Origin: Pirellulaceae bacterium | Lineage (GTDB): Bacteria; Planctomycetota; Planctomycetia; Pirellulales; Pirellulaceae | DNA length: 64,000 nt | Direction: 5' to 3' | NCBI GenBank assembly: GCA_022448315.1 | Contig: JAKVCA010000001.1 | Span: forward strand, 135,573-199,572 | Shown here: positions 49,567-59,720 of the stretch, one piece after another | Layout of the letters: every line of letters starts with the position of its first letter | How positions within the stretch are numbered: the stretch's first letter is position 1 | Notes under the pieces: model-generated | What the model saw: only the letters and a program-made list of their open reading frames with translations | What the model was told of the DNA's origin: nothing | The model's database searches: none | Translations under genes and position numbers: made by a program

Positions 49567-50217
49567 ATGTGGCCTGAATCCACAGAGACTCAAGAATTGA
49601 TGATCAACGCCAAGGGTGAGAACCCTGACGCGGTTGATGCTTTATTTGAGCGACATCGCGCCGCTGTCAGGCGGTTGATACAAATGCGATTGGATCACGG
49701 GATCCGTCGTCGAGTTGATGTCAGCGACGTTTTGCAAGACGTGCTGCTTGAAGCCAGTCGGCGACTACAGGCTTACTTGGAAAAACCGCCCATGTCTTTC
49801 CATCTTTGGCTTCGCCAAATTGCGATGGACCGCATTATTGACGCCCATCGTCGTCATCGGGGCTCGGCCAAACGCAGCGTCGATCGTGAGCAACCCCTCC
49901 AAATTGGTGCGACCGGCGACAAATCAGCCGTGGATTTGGGTCAGCAGGTGGTTGACCAAAATTTGACACCCGCCACAGCCGCGGCCCGCCGAGAACTCGC
50001 CAAGGAGGTCGAGGCTGCCATTTTACTGCTACCGGCCAATGACGCCGAAATTCTGATGATGCGCAATTTTGAACAATTGACGAATCAGGAAGTCGCAGAG
50101 GCCCTTAGTTTAAGCGAGCCCGCTGCCAGCATGAGGTACCTGAGGGCACTTCGTCGGCTCAAGCAGGCTCTGCAAGAAGATTCTTCGTCGAGTGGCCTCA
50201 CTGAAAATCCTCTCTAG
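49567..50217 (+). CDS. ECF-type RNA polymerase sigma factor
   Basis: 216 residues from the ATG at 49567 (GTG at 49558 possible). Region 2 with VDALFERHRAAVRRLI, VDVSDVLQDVLLEASRRL and FHLWLRQIAMDRIIDAHRRH; region 4 helix-turn-helix with MRNFEQLTNQEVAEALSLSEPAASMRY. A longer insert between the regions than in classical ECF factors, as in several planctomycete-type sigma factors. No anti-sigma gene adjacent. Confidence 0.9.
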   Translation: MWPESTETQELMINAKGENPDAVDALFERHRAAVRRLIQMRLDHGIRRRVDVSDVLQDVLLEASRRLQAYLEKPPMSFHLWLRQIAMDRIIDAHRRHRGSAKRSVDREQPLQIGATGDKSAVDLGQQVVDQNLTPATAAARRELAKEVEAAILLLPANDAEILMMRNFEQLTNQEVAEALSLSEPAASMRYLRALRRLKQALQEDSSSSGLTENPL

Positions 50218-50219
50218 AT

Positions 50220-50241
50220 TCGGCAATAAGTCGGCAATAAG
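50220..50241. repeat. 11-bp tandem duplication
   Basis: tcggcaataag occurs twice in tandem (50220-50230, 50231-50241), three bases after the stop codon of the ECF sigma factor gene. Confidence 0.9.
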
Positions 50242-50389
50242 GCCGAGTACCGAGAGCTTGGCAGCTAGGAAGAATGGCTTCATCTCGTTAGAATTTGGGG
50301 TTTTTAGAGCCCATCGGTCATCCTCTGACCCGCGACAGGGCTTTGCCGAATCTCCTCGGCATCTCCTGAGATCTTAAAGCGAGCCCAGC

Positions 50390-51580
50390 ATGGTTTTGTT
50401 GGATTGGATAAGTGGACGCGTTTTCAATTCCGTCCATCGCAACAACTTGGTTTACAACACGTGTTGGGAGGATCCACGACTCGATCGAGAGGCGCTCGAC
50501 TTCCAACCCGATGATCAGGTGATGGTGATCACCAGTGCTGGATGCAACGCATTGGATTACGCTTTGACCGGCCCCGCGAACGTTCACGCCGTTGATATGA
50601 ACCCTCGGCAGAATGCTTTATTGCAGCTCAAAATTGCCGCCGTCAAAGAACTGGACTATCAGGACTTTTTCAAGATGTTTGGTATCGGCCGGTACGAAGG
50701 TATCCGGACCGTCTACGAGCAGAAACTCAGGAACCACCTGAATCTCTGGTCCCAGGAGTTTTGGGATCGCAAAATCAAATTCTTTGATAACCGCCGCAAT
50801 ACATTTTATTACCGCGGTACAAGTGGAAGCTTCGCTCGATTGATGCGGATGTATATTGAGCGCGTTATCAAAGTCCGCGACCCGATCGACCACCTCTTCA
50901 GTGCAAAGACAGTGGAAGAGCAGCAGCGAGTCTACAAAGAGGAACTCAAGGATCGATTTTGGACCGGGTTTCTGAAATTCGCGTTGAATCGAGATACCAC
51001 TTTGAGCATGCTCGGTGTGCCCAAGGCCCAGCGTCGGCAGATCGAGTATCAGTACGAAGGTGGGATCGTCAAATACATGCAGGATTGCCTTGAGAGCGTT
51101 TTTACGAAGTTACCCATTCACGATAATTACTTCTGGCGAGTTTACTTGTACGGCTCCTACACCCCAGAGTGTTGCCCCGAATACCTGAAGGAAGCGAATT
51201 ACGAAGCGCTCAGGAATGGTCTTGCAGATCGAGTCACCACCCACACAAAATCGGTCCAAGCCTTTTTAGAAGGGCATGATGGACAGATCTCGAAGTTCAT
51301 TCTCCTGGATCATATGGACTGGTTGTCCGACAAGTTTTTTCCATTGCTTGAAAGTGAGTGGCAAGCGATCGTTGAAAAAGCTGCTCCGAATGCGAAGATC
51401 ATCTGGCGGAGCGGAGGTTTGCGAACAGAGTTCATCGAAGAGGTCAAGGTGAGTCACGAGGGCAAAATCAAGCCCCTGAGCGAGTTGCTGGAGTACAACA
51501 CGGAACTTTCCGATCGACTTCACCAACTCGACCGCGTTCACACTTACGCCAGCTTCTATATTTCCAAATTCCTCGGCTAG
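50390..51580 (+). CDS. BtaA/DUF3419-family aminocarboxypropyl transferase
   Basis: 396 residues. DUF3419 pattern: LVYNTCWEDPRLDREAL at the N-terminus, a SAM-binding motif in ITSAGCNALDYAL near residue 45, acidic AVDMNPRQNAL, and a conserved SGGLRTEF block near residue 346. BtaA moves the 3-amino-3-carboxypropyl group of SAM onto diacylglycerol, the first step of betaine lipid (DGTS) synthesis. The N-methylating partner BtaB is not adjacent, so betaine lipid formation is only a possibility. Confidence 0.85.
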   Translation: MVLLDWISGRVFNSVHRNNLVYNTCWEDPRLDREALDFQPDDQVMVITSAGCNALDYALTGPANVHAVDMNPRQNALLQLKIAAVKELDYQDFFKMFGIGRYEGIRTVYEQKLRNHLNLWSQEFWDRKIKFFDNRRNTFYYRGTSGSFARLMRMYIERVIKVRDPIDHLFSAKTVEEQQRVYKEELKDRFWTGFLKFALNRDTTLSMLGVPKAQRRQIEYQYEGGIVKYMQDCLESVFTKLPIHDNYFWRVYLYGSYTPECCPEYLKEANYEALRNGLADRVTTHTKSVQAFLEGHDGQISKFILLDHMDWLSDKFFPLLESEWQAIVEKAAPNAKIIWRSGGLRTEFIEEVKVSHEGKIKPLSELLEYNTELSDRLHQLDRVHTYASFYISKFLG

Positions 51581-51611
51581 GCGGTGCCGGGAGAACATCC
51601 TTTCCCTGCAT

Positions 51612-51997
51612 TCAGTTGCTGCCTTCGTTACCAACATCGAGTGCCAGAACGTCGACATATGGTTTGCAGGTTGGTCAAGTTTCCACAAAGCGCACCGATC
51701 TGCCGTCACCAAGATCTCTGCGCCACACTCTTCGCAATGGAAAATGAAAGGTTGATTTTTCAGGTGCTTTCTTCGAAGACGCTTCTCTTGACTGACCTCG
51801 TCGACTAGCCGCTTGGCCTCTTTGTAGTCATTTTCGGAACATTGAAGCTGCACACGTCCAACGTTATTGGCGGAGAGTGATTCGGCGATGCGGGCGTTAC
51901 TGATGTGGGACGAGATGCCGTATTCAGCCAATAGCGCCCGGTAGTACTCGGCTTCAAGTTCATGTCCAAATCAGGCAATGATTTTGAGGTGAGACAT
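51612..51997 (-). pseudogene. Decayed DUF2007/zinc-ribbon protein gene
   Basis: Beginning with ATG at 51997, 7 bases after the carB stop, the frame reads MSHLKIIA, a TGA at 51971-51973, then FGHELEAEYYRALLAEYGI and about 60 more residues of DUF2007-like sequence up to FHCEECGAEI. The frame then shifts; in another frame the expected end appears as RSVRFVET, a TGA, PTCKPYVDVL, to a stop at 51612. The second TGA sits exactly where the zinc-ribbon Cys of a CPxC motif should be, and the first where related proteins usually have Arg. Two nonsense codons plus a frameshift indicate a pseudogene (or, less likely, sequence errors). Confidence 0.8.
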
Positions 51998-52003
51998 ACT
52001 TGA

Positions 52004-55000
52004 TTACGAGTTAGAAACAGCACCTTCACGGGACGGTGAATTTCGAGATTCAAATCGATCCTGTAGCGCTTGCACATCCATCGTTTCCTCGCGCAGTGCT
52101 TCCATCGCGGTGACAGCTGCTTCTGCTGCAGAGATCGTGGTGATGCAAGGAACACCTTGTTGAACGGCGGCGGCGCGAATTTTGCCTTCGTCCGTCCGCG
52201 CCCCTTTGCCACTTGGGGTATTGAGGACCAGATCGACTTCTTCATTTTTAAGGTAGTCAATCAGGTTGGGGTGGCCCTCTGCGAGCTTCTTGATCGGTGT
52301 CACCGGGATACCGCCTTCCTGCAGTCGTTGAGCCGTGCCCTGGGAGGCGATCAGATTGAACCCAAGTTGATCGAGTCGTCGTGCCAGATCTTCGATCTTA
52401 TGTTTGTGCCGACTGGAGACGCTCACAAAAATCGTACCGGATGTGGGGAAATCGACTCCTGCAGCAAGTTGGCTCTTGGCGAAGGCGAGTGAGAATCGTT
52501 CGGAGACACCCATGACTTCGCCGGTACTTCGCATTTCAGGACCGAGGACAATATCGACTCCTGCAAATTTTCGGAACGGGAAGACGCTTTCTTTGATCGA
52601 GACATGTGCAGGGATCGGTTCACGGGTCACACCGAGTTCGGCAAGAGACATTCCAGCCATGACTTTCGCTGCGATCTTGGCGACCGGAAGACCGGTCGCT
52701 TTCGCAACAAACGGAACGGTTCGGCTGGCTCGTGGATTGACTTCGATCACGTACAGGACGTGCTGTCCATCTTCTTTCTTGATGGCGTACTGAACATTCA
52801 TCAATCCTACTACTTTGAGCGCTTTGGCCATGGCCACCGTGGCGTGACGAATTTCATCGACAATCGGTGCGGGAAGGCTGTAAGGTGGAATGACACAGGC
52901 GGAGTCACCGGAATGCACACCCGCCTCTTCAATGTGTTCCATGATGCCGGTGATGACGACATCGGTTCCATCTCCGATCGCATCGACATCAACCTCGGTG
53001 GCATCCTCCAAAAATCGGTCAATCAACACCGGTTGCCCTTGGGCAACGGCAAAAGCCTCTGCGACGTATCGTTCGAATTGAGACGTGTCATAGCAGATTT
53101 CCATAGCGCGACCACCGAGAACGAAGCTCGGTCGCACCAACGCTGGAAAACCGACTTCGGTACCGACCTGTCTGGCCTGTTCCATGGTTCGAGCGATGCC
53201 GTTGGCCGGCTGTTTCAGGTTCAATCTTTGCAGGAGCTGCTGAAACTTTTCGCGATCCTCCGCAGCCTCAATGGTGTCCACACTGGTTCCGATGATCGGG
53301 ACGCCGGCATTGGATAGTCCGCGAGCGAGATTCAATGGAGTTTGGCCGCCAAACTGAACAATGACGCCATCGGGTTGAACAGCGTCACAGATATTGAGAA
53401 CATCCTCAGTTGTCAGCGGTTCGAAAAACAATAGATCACTGGTGTCGTAGTCGGTGCTGACCGTTTCAGGATTCGAGTTAACCATGATGGACTCGATTCC
53501 CATTTCTTCAAGTGCGAAGCTCGCATGACAACAACAATAGTCGAATTCAATACCCTGACCGATTCGGTTGGGTCCTCCACCCAGGATCATGATCCGTTTA
53601 CGATCTGGACTTTTCGGAGGAACTTCATTTTCTTCTTCGTAGGTTGAATAGTAGTAGGGCGTATAAGCTTCGAACTCCGCCGCACAGGTATCGACGGATT
53701 TGAATGTCGCAACGATACCCAGACTCTTTCGAAACTCGCGAACGTCCATCTCGTTTGAGTCCCAGAGATGAGACAGTTGTCGATCTGAGAACCCACAGAT
53801 TTTCGCCCTTCGCAGCAGGTTCGGGTCGACTTCTTCGAGGGAGCCGGCACTCCGAAGAAGCTCCTCGATTTCGACGATCTCTTGGAGTTGGTCAAGGAAC
53901 CATGGATCGATGAAGGTTCTGTCGAAAATTTCTTCGAGGGACATGCCCGCCTTCATCGCGTACCTTAGGTACCAGATGCGTTGGTCGTTGGGTGTGGAAA
54001 GTTTGGCGTGAATTTCATCGACCGTTGGCTCTTGGGGTGTGTTCCAGAGATCTTTCATATCCGAGCCGAATCCGAAACTGCCGACTTCTAAACCACGCAG
54101 CGCTTTTTGCAAGGATTCTTTAAACGTTCTCCCGATTGCCATCGTCTCGCCGACACTTTTCATTTGAGTGGTGAGTGTCGAGTCCGCCTCTTGAAATTTC
54201 TCAAAAGCGAAACGTGGGATTTTTGTCACCACGTAATCGATGGTTGGCTCAAAACAGGCCTTCGTCTGGCGAGTGATGTCATTGGGCAATTCCCACAAAC
54301 GATAGCCGACCGCCAGCTTGGCTGCGATTTTGGCAATTGGGAAACCCGTCGCTTTAGATGCGAGAGCGCTCGAACGGCTGACGCGTGGGTTCATTTCGAT
54401 CACGATCATGTCTCCGTTGTCCGGGTTGATCGCAAACTGAATGTTCGAACCACCCGTCTCGACTCCGATTTCGCGAATGACGGCGAGACTGGCGTCTCGC
54501 ATTCGCTGATATTCTTTGTCAGACAGCGTTTGAGCGGGCGCTACCGTAATGGAATCACCCGTGTGGACTCCCATCGGATCAAAATTTTCGATGGCGCAAA
54601 TGATCACGACATTGTCATCAAGATCCCGCATCACCTCCATCTCGTATTCTTTCCATCCGATGATGGACTGCTCGAGAAGCACCTCGGAGACGGGTGACAA
54701 GTCGAGTCCACGTTGAACCAGCGTGTCGAACTCGTCACGATTGTAGGCGATGGATGAACCGCTTCCCCCGAGCGTGAAACTCGGGCGAACGACACAGGGC
54801 AGGCCAATGTTTTCCAAAGTGGAACGTGCTTCATCCAGCGTGTGGACCGTTTCGCCCAAACAAACGCTGAGCCCGATCTTGTCCATCGCCTGTTTGAATT
54901 GTTCACGTTCTTCAGCTTTGGCGATGACGTCGGCCCGAGCTCCAATCATTTCAACGTCATATTTTTCGAGCACCCCGTGCCGAGAGAGATCCATCGCGAC

Positions 55001-55291
55001 ATTCAACCCGGTCTGGCCTCCCAAAGTCGGTAACAGGGCATCAGGTCGTTCCTTGGCGATGATTTTCTCGACGATCCGCCAGTCGAGCGGTTCAATGTAG
55101 GTCCGCTCGGCCGTGCCAGGATCGGTCATGATGGTGGCCGGATTGGAGTTGACCAGGACAACTTCATAACCCTCTTCTCGCAGTGCCTTACAGGCTTGGG
55201 TGCCCGAATAATCGAATTCGCAGGCTTGTCCAATGACGATAGGACCGGAGCCAATGAGTAGTATCTTCTGGATATCCGTTCGCTTTGGCAC
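52004..55291 (-). CDS. carB: Carbamoyl-phosphate synthase large subunit
   Basis: 1095 residues with a GTG start at 55291, giving the typical [18 protein letters not shown] beginning. Two homologous ATP-grasp halves (carboxyphosphate half about residues 1-400, carbamate half about 560-940), each with IGQ(A/G)xEFDYSG-type motifs, and a C-terminal MGS-like allosteric domain. With CarA it makes carbamoyl phosphate for arginine and pyrimidine synthesis. carA is not adjacent. It diverges from argH. Confidence 0.98.
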   Translation of the reverse strand: MPKRTDIQKILLIGSGPIVIGQACEFDYSGTQACKALREEGYEVVLVNSNPATIMTDPGTAERTYIEPLDWRIVEKIIAKERPDALLPTLGGQTGLNVAMDLSRHGVLEKYDVEMIGARADVIAKAEEREQFKQAMDKIGLSVCLGETVHTLDEARSTLENIGLPCVVRPSFTLGGSGSSIAYNRDEFDTLVQRGLDLSPVSEVLLEQSIIGWKEYEMEVMRDLDDNVVIICAIENFDPMGVHTGDSITVAPAQTLSDKEYQRMRDASLAVIREIGVETGGSNIQFAINPDNGDMIVIEMNPRVSRSSALASKATGFPIAKIAAKLAVGYRLWELPNDITRQTKACFEPTIDYVVTKIPRFAFEKFQEADSTLTTQMKSVGETMAIGRTFKESLQKALRGLEVGSFGFGSDMKDLWNTPQEPTVDEIHAKLSTPNDQRIWYLRYAMKAGMSLEEIFDRTFIDPWFLDQLQEIVEIEELLRSAGSLEEVDPNLLRRAKICGFSDRQLSHLWDSNEMDVREFRKSLGIVATFKSVDTCAAEFEAYTPYYYSTYEEENEVPPKSPDRKRIMILGGGPNRIGQGIEFDYCCCHASFALEEMGIESIMVNSNPETVSTDYDTSDLLFFEPLTTEDVLNICDAVQPDGVIVQFGGQTPLNLARGLSNAGVPIIGTSVDTIEAAEDREKFQQLLQRLNLKQPANGIARTMEQARQVGTEVGFPALVRPSFVLGGRAMEICYDTSQFERYVAEAFAVAQGQPVLIDRFLEDATEVDVDAIGDGTDVVITGIMEHIEEAGVHSGDSACVIPPYSLPAPIVDEIRHATVAMAKALKVVGLMNVQYAIKKEDGQHVLYVIEVNPRASRTVPFVAKATGLPVAKIAAKVMAGMSLAELGVTREPIPAHVSIKESVFPFRKFAGVDIVLGPEMRSTGEVMGVSERFSLAFAKSQLAAGVDFPTSGTIFVSVSSRHKHKIEDLARRLDQLGFNLIASQGTAQRLQEGGIPVTPIKKLAEGHPNLIDYLKNEEVDLVLNTPSGKGARTDEGKIRAAAVQQGVPCITTISAAEAAVTAMEALREETMDVQALQDRFESRNSPSREGAVSNS

Positions 55292-55872
55292 GGGGCTGAT
55301 TTCCCTTCTCGGGCAGAGGTCGTCCTGGCTTTAAACCGGATTTCCGCCCGTTTGTGGTCAAGATGGTGACCAACTGTGGGCGGCGTCTGAAATCTATAAA
55401 ATCCCTCAAAGTTAAACGTTTTGAAACGAGTTTCGCAAGGGTCTGATGTCGGGAACTTAAGATCCGATCACCGATTGGCCGACGAAAGCTCACAAACGAA
55501 GGGCCTATGTTTCGCCAGCACGCTGCAGCTCGGGCCCCGAAACTCTTTTTGCTTCCCCCAAAATGGCTCCAATCGAATGGTAGTTACATCTCCGTTAGGC
55601 TCGATGAAGGGGTTGTACGGGGCCACCACGTCGAGCCTCGGTAAAACGTGACGCGTACGGGAACCGATTGGTGGTCGGGATTCCCAGCAGAAGGGTGACT
55701 TCGGCGGGTAAAATCGTCAAAATTCTCACCATCTATGCCCCATGAAAGCGTTTGAATCCGGTCTTGGGTTCTCAAAAACGTATTCGTTGACACTCCACAG
55801 GGCCGTATTTAGTATTAATTGTTCGAAATTTTATTTTTTGAGCGTAGACTCGATCTGTGGAAGGACTCCCGT
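55292..55872. other. carB-argH divergent intergenic region
   Basis: 581 bases. Apart from the argH promoter (55787-55815) I see no coding or RNA feature. Confidence 0.5.
55787..55815 (+). promoter_or_regulatory. Sigma-70 promoter of argH
   Basis: TTGACA (55787-55792), a 17-base spacer and TAGTAT (55810-55815; four of six matches to TATAAT). The predicted start of transcription, about 55822, lies just past an in-frame ATG at 55819 and 51 bases before the TTG at 55873. Confidence 0.75.
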
Positions 55873-57288
55873 TTGTCTAGCCCAAGCCGATCAGGCGCCT
55901 TTGAGGAGGCTGCTGATCACCGCGTCGAACTCTTCACGGAGAGTGTTAGCTTTGACCGACGTTTATATCGGCAGGATATTGCTGGGTCTGTGGCTCATGC
56001 GCACATGCTCGCTGATCAAAATATTCTGACTGCGGAAGAAGCTTCACAGATTCAATCAGCGCTCGAAGAAATTCAATTGAAAATTGAATCCGGCGAGTTC
56101 GAATATCGAACGGAGCTGGAAGATATCCATATGCACATCGAACATGCGCTCATTGAGCAACTGGGAGATGTGGGCAGAAAATTGCACACGGGCCGCAGTC
56201 GGAATGATCAGGTTTCCACCGATTTCCGACTGTGGGTTCGAGATGCCCTGGACAAAATCGATCATCTGCTCGTGGAATTGCAGCGGTCTTTTTTGTCGCG
56301 AACGGACCTTGATGAAGGCACGATACTACCTGCTTACACCCATTTGCAGCGAGCGCAACCGGTTCTGGCAAATCACTATTGGCTTGCCTACTGCGAAAAG
56401 CTGCAAAGGGATAGGGAGCGAGTTGCGGACTGCCGTCATCGAGTCAATCGTTTGAGTTTGGGGGCTGCCGCATTGGCTGGAACGACGATTGATATCGATC
56501 GCGAAAATGTTGCGCGTCGGTTAGGTTTTGAGTCCGTTGCTGCCAATAGCCTCGATATTTCCAGTGATCGCGATTTTGCGGCCGAATCCGTGTTTGTTTT
56601 GTCGATGATTGCACAGCATTTAGCGACTTGGGCCGATGAATGGATCTTGTGGTCGACCGTGGAGTTTGACTTTATCAAACTTCCTGACAGGTTCTGCACA
56701 GGTTCCTCAATCATGCCTCAAAAGATCAATCCTGATGTGCTAGAGTTGACCCGCGGCAAGACTTCACGGGTGATTGGAAGTTTGCAAACGCTGATGGTTT
56801 TGCTCAAAGGGCTCCCACTGGCTTACAACCGCGACCTGCAGGAAGACAAGCCGGCGGTCTTTGATGCATTTGATACCGTTCAGTCATGTTTGGAACTCGC
56901 AATTCCGATTGTGAGGGATAGTCAACTGAAGCGTGAGTCGATCGAGTCCCGTCTCGACCGAGGGTACCTTGATGCCACCACGCTGATGGAATATTTGATC
57001 AAAACCGGTATGCCCCAACGGAGAGCCCACCACGCGGTGGGAGCTTTGGTGCGCCGGGCGATGGGCGAAGGGAAGCGTCTCGCTGATTTGCCTCTGGAAG
57101 CGTTCCAGGAAATGGACTCTCGTTTAGACGAGAGCATCTATGAAGTCCTGGGAGTGGAAAAGGCGGTTCAGTCCTTTGTCAGCTATGGTTCAACTGCGCC
57201 CCAAAGGGTCGTGGAGCAAGTTCGAGTCTGGAAGGAGAGACTTGAGCGAGAACCCGAATACGACATGTCCTGTACGACTGGTGTTTGA
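55873..57288 (+). CDS. argH: Argininosuccinate lyase
   Basis: 471 residues from the TTG at 55873. This start is preferred over the ATG at 55819 because GGAAGGA lies 7 bases upstream of it, the predicted transcript starts after 55819, and the product then begins SSPSRSGAF as ArgH proteins do. Fumarase-superfamily signature GSSIMPQKINPD near residue 280, HTGRSRNDQ near residue 110, THLQRAQP near residue 160. It splits argininosuccinate to arginine and fumarate. Confidence 0.95.
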   Translation: MSSPSRSGAFEEAADHRVELFTESVSFDRRLYRQDIAGSVAHAHMLADQNILTAEEASQIQSALEEIQLKIESGEFEYRTELEDIHMHIEHALIEQLGDVGRKLHTGRSRNDQVSTDFRLWVRDALDKIDHLLVELQRSFLSRTDLDEGTILPAYTHLQRAQPVLANHYWLAYCEKLQRDRERVADCRHRVNRLSLGAAALAGTTIDIDRENVARRLGFESVAANSLDISSDRDFAAESVFVLSMIAQHLATWADEWILWSTVEFDFIKLPDRFCTGSSIMPQKINPDVLELTRGKTSRVIGSLQTLMVLLKGLPLAYNRDLQEDKPAVFDAFDTVQSCLELAIPIVRDSQLKRESIESRLDRGYLDATTLMEYLIKTGMPQRRAHHAVGALVRRAMGEGKRLADLPLEAFQEMDSRLDESIYEVLGVEKAVQSFVSYGSTAPQRVVEQVRVWKERLEREPEYDMSCTTGV

Positions 57289-57359
57289 ATTTTCAAAATA
57301 GGTCTCGCAGGCAGGAAACAACGGTTTTCCGGTCCCAAGCCCAATACGATGAGACAACG

Positions 57360-59591
57360 ATGTTCTATCGCGGTGGTCAAAATCTGAAGCGCTGGTTATT
57401 TCTTGTGCCTTTAATCCTGTGTCCTGCAATTTTTGTCGGCGCACAGGATGATCCATTTGGCGTTAAAGATGATGACGGACCCGCGGCAACTCCGGCTTCG
57501 CCGAAGGCTACAGACGACGGGGAAGATGATCCAATCGTCTTGGCCGTACGGGACTCCAATCCCTCGGATCCAACCTCGTGGTTTCGTGCGCTCAAACTCA
57601 TGGTGGATATTGAGCGATACGATGAAGCTGCGAAGTATCTCAATGCTCTAAACAACGCGGCTTTGAGTGACGAATCGGCTTTCGACTTGCAACGCCAGTA
57701 TGGCACCGGCTTTCTGATCGAATTGAGTCAGATCGAGGAATTGGGAGAGGATGCTCCACGACTGGCCCGCGGCATCATTGATGCCGCTCAGAGATATTCA
57801 CGGGACGCGGTTCGAGTGAATACCTTGATCATACAACTCAAAGACCTTTCGATCCAAAAACGGACCGAGGCTCTTCAAGAATTGCGAGCATTGGGGGACG
57901 AAGGTCTGATCGCACTGATCCGCTACGTTGCCCAAAATGGTGACAAAGATCAGGGGCTGATCCGTGATACCCTGATCGCATGGGGTGCTCAGGCAATTGC
58001 CCCCATGATTGCGACTCTTAAAAGTGAGTCGCCTCAAGTCCGACAAACCGCAATTCAAGTTCTTGCAGCTCTGAAAGCAAGTGAAGCAACCGTGTACCTT
58101 GCTTCGATGGCTCAGAACCTTGAGGATCCGAAGCAGGCAGAGCAGGCGAAGGCCGCGATTCGGGAGATCTCCGGAGCCGAGCCGAGTCGCGGCGAAACTA
58201 TCCAGTGGGTCTATCGTTTGTGGAAGTACCTTGATGAAGGTGGAAATGTCGCCCAACCGGATGCCTATGGCGAAGTGGAGCAGTGGTCATGGGACCCTGC
58301 GAATCAGACACTGGTGAAACAGGCTTTGCCGGTCACCGAAGCGAATGTGGCCCTGAAAGCATTGCTCGCTGAAGATCTGCGAACACTCGATGCTACGAAC
58401 CCTGAATTCAACCAGTTATTCTGGGAGAGTCGGCTTGAGGCAGCCAAGACGACCTTGGGGGTGAGTCGGCGGTTGACGCTCAGCGATTTGAATGTCAACG
58501 ACGTGCCTTCCGCAGAAGTGCTGCAAAGCATACTCGAATCGGGATTGGGTCGCGACCAAGGTTTATCGAGTGTCGCTGCCGTGGAATTGCTCGCCGATTT
58601 GGGTGATGCTTCTCTACTGGATCGAAAATCGGGGAACGCCGTACCCATGGTCGGGGCCCTGAGACACAGCGACCGACGTCTACGACTTGCGGCACTTCAA
58701 GCTATCGTTTCCTGGCAACCGCAGCGTTCCTTCTCCGGAGCAAATCGAGTCGCTGAGGCTTTGGTTTATTTCATCAGCAGCCAAGGGCAACCCCGAGTTC
58801 TTATTGGGCATCCGGGACAGAGGAAGAATCGAGATTTGGTCGGCTTGTTGAATGAAATCGGCTACGAGGCTGATTCTGCACAAAACGGACGCGACCTGTT
58901 TTTTAAAGCGCGTCAGCACGCGGATTATCAGGCCATTCTAATCAGTGACGCGGTCGACTCCCCAGAGATCCTCGAACTGGTTCAGCAACTACGCAAAGAC
59001 CCGCGCACGGCCAAGATTCCAATCGGCTTGCTTCCCCGATTGGAATATGTTGAACGGGCAAGGCGAATTGCGAGAGATCATGAGAAAGTGGAGGCCTTTC
59101 CTTGGCCTTACACGGCGGAAACGGCTCAGCTCGAGCTTGATCAACTCGCTGCGCTTTCGGACTCTGATTGGCCTACCCCGCAGGAAAGGTTGGATCAGGC
59201 GGCGACAAGCATGGAGCATTTGGTGCTGGTGGCGGGACAGGATCATATTTACGGTTTCGATGCCTTGGTCCAAAATCAGGGCAAGTTTATCGCAACGATG
59301 TACCAACCCGGGCTCGATCAAGCGGCAATTTCGGTGGTTGGCAAAATTGCCACACCCGAATGTCAAAATGCACTGCTTGACTTCGCAAGTCTTGAGTCTT
59401 TGTCGCTCGACCTTCGAACAGCTGCTGTCGATTCCTTTGAGTCCGCGATTGCCAAGCGAGGGGTGTTGTTGACCACCCAAGACCTCAAACAGCAATACGA
59501 CCGTTACAACGCCAGCGAGTCGCTCAGCACGGAGACCCAACAACTGCTGGGGCGAGTCCTGGATCTCATCGAGCAAGCCGCTCGAAACTGA
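57360..59591 (+). CDS. Exported HEAT-repeat protein with receiver-like domain
   Basis: 743 residues from the ATG at 57360 (TTG at 57285 overlaps the argH stop). Signal peptide about residues 1-28 (WLFLVPLILCPAIFVGAQ). Acidic linker, then HEAT-like repeats (about 150-290 and around 400-470). Residues about 479-581 look like a response-regulator receiver fold: RVLIGHPGQ, LLNEIGYEADSAQNGRDLF, YQAILISDAV, DPRTAKIPIGLL. The acidic pair of the first strand is Gly-His and the phosphorylation position is Ser, so no phosphotransfer is expected. A second all-helical region ends the protein. Followed by a sigma-54 activator gene. Confidence 0.8.
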   Translation: MFYRGGQNLKRWLFLVPLILCPAIFVGAQDDPFGVKDDDGPAATPASPKATDDGEDDPIVLAVRDSNPSDPTSWFRALKLMVDIERYDEAAKYLNALNNAALSDESAFDLQRQYGTGFLIELSQIEELGEDAPRLARGIIDAAQRYSRDAVRVNTLIIQLKDLSIQKRTEALQELRALGDEGLIALIRYVAQNGDKDQGLIRDTLIAWGAQAIAPMIATLKSESPQVRQTAIQVLAALKASEATVYLASMAQNLEDPKQAEQAKAAIREISGAEPSRGETIQWVYRLWKYLDEGGNVAQPDAYGEVEQWSWDPANQTLVKQALPVTEANVALKALLAEDLRTLDATNPEFNQLFWESRLEAAKTTLGVSRRLTLSDLNVNDVPSAEVLQSILESGLGRDQGLSSVAAVELLADLGDASLLDRKSGNAVPMVGALRHSDRRLRLAALQAIVSWQPQRSFSGANRVAEALVYFISSQGQPRVLIGHPGQRKNRDLVGLLNEIGYEADSAQNGRDLFFKARQHADYQAILISDAVDSPEILELVQQLRKDPRTAKIPIGLLPRLEYVERARRIARDHEKVEAFPWPYTAETAQLELDQLAALSDSDWPTPQERLDQAATSMEHLVLVAGQDHIYGFDALVQNQGKFIATMYQPGLDQAAISVVGKIATPECQNALLDFASLESLSLDLRTAAVDSFESAIAKRGVLLTTQDLKQQYDRYNASESLSTETQQLLGRVLDLIEQAARN

Positions 59592-59720
59592 TTGTGAGCC
59601 GATCTGATTCCGGGTCTCATCAATCCTACGTTTCGCTGTTAGAATGTGGCGAAGGCAGCCAAGTACTGCCACAGGTTGTGAGACCTTCTCGGAAGCAATC
59701 CACGATTGCAGTAGGGCACA

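Noticed and set aside
51266-51931. 221-codon minus-strand frame
   Set aside because: Only its beginning resembles a protein (DUF2007); the rest is antisense to the btaA-like gene after a frameshift, so it is reported as a pseudogene with other limits.
51971-51973. TGA read as selenocysteine
   Set aside because: No SECIS-like hairpin was identified after it, the frame is also broken by a frameshift and a second TGA, and decay explains all three.
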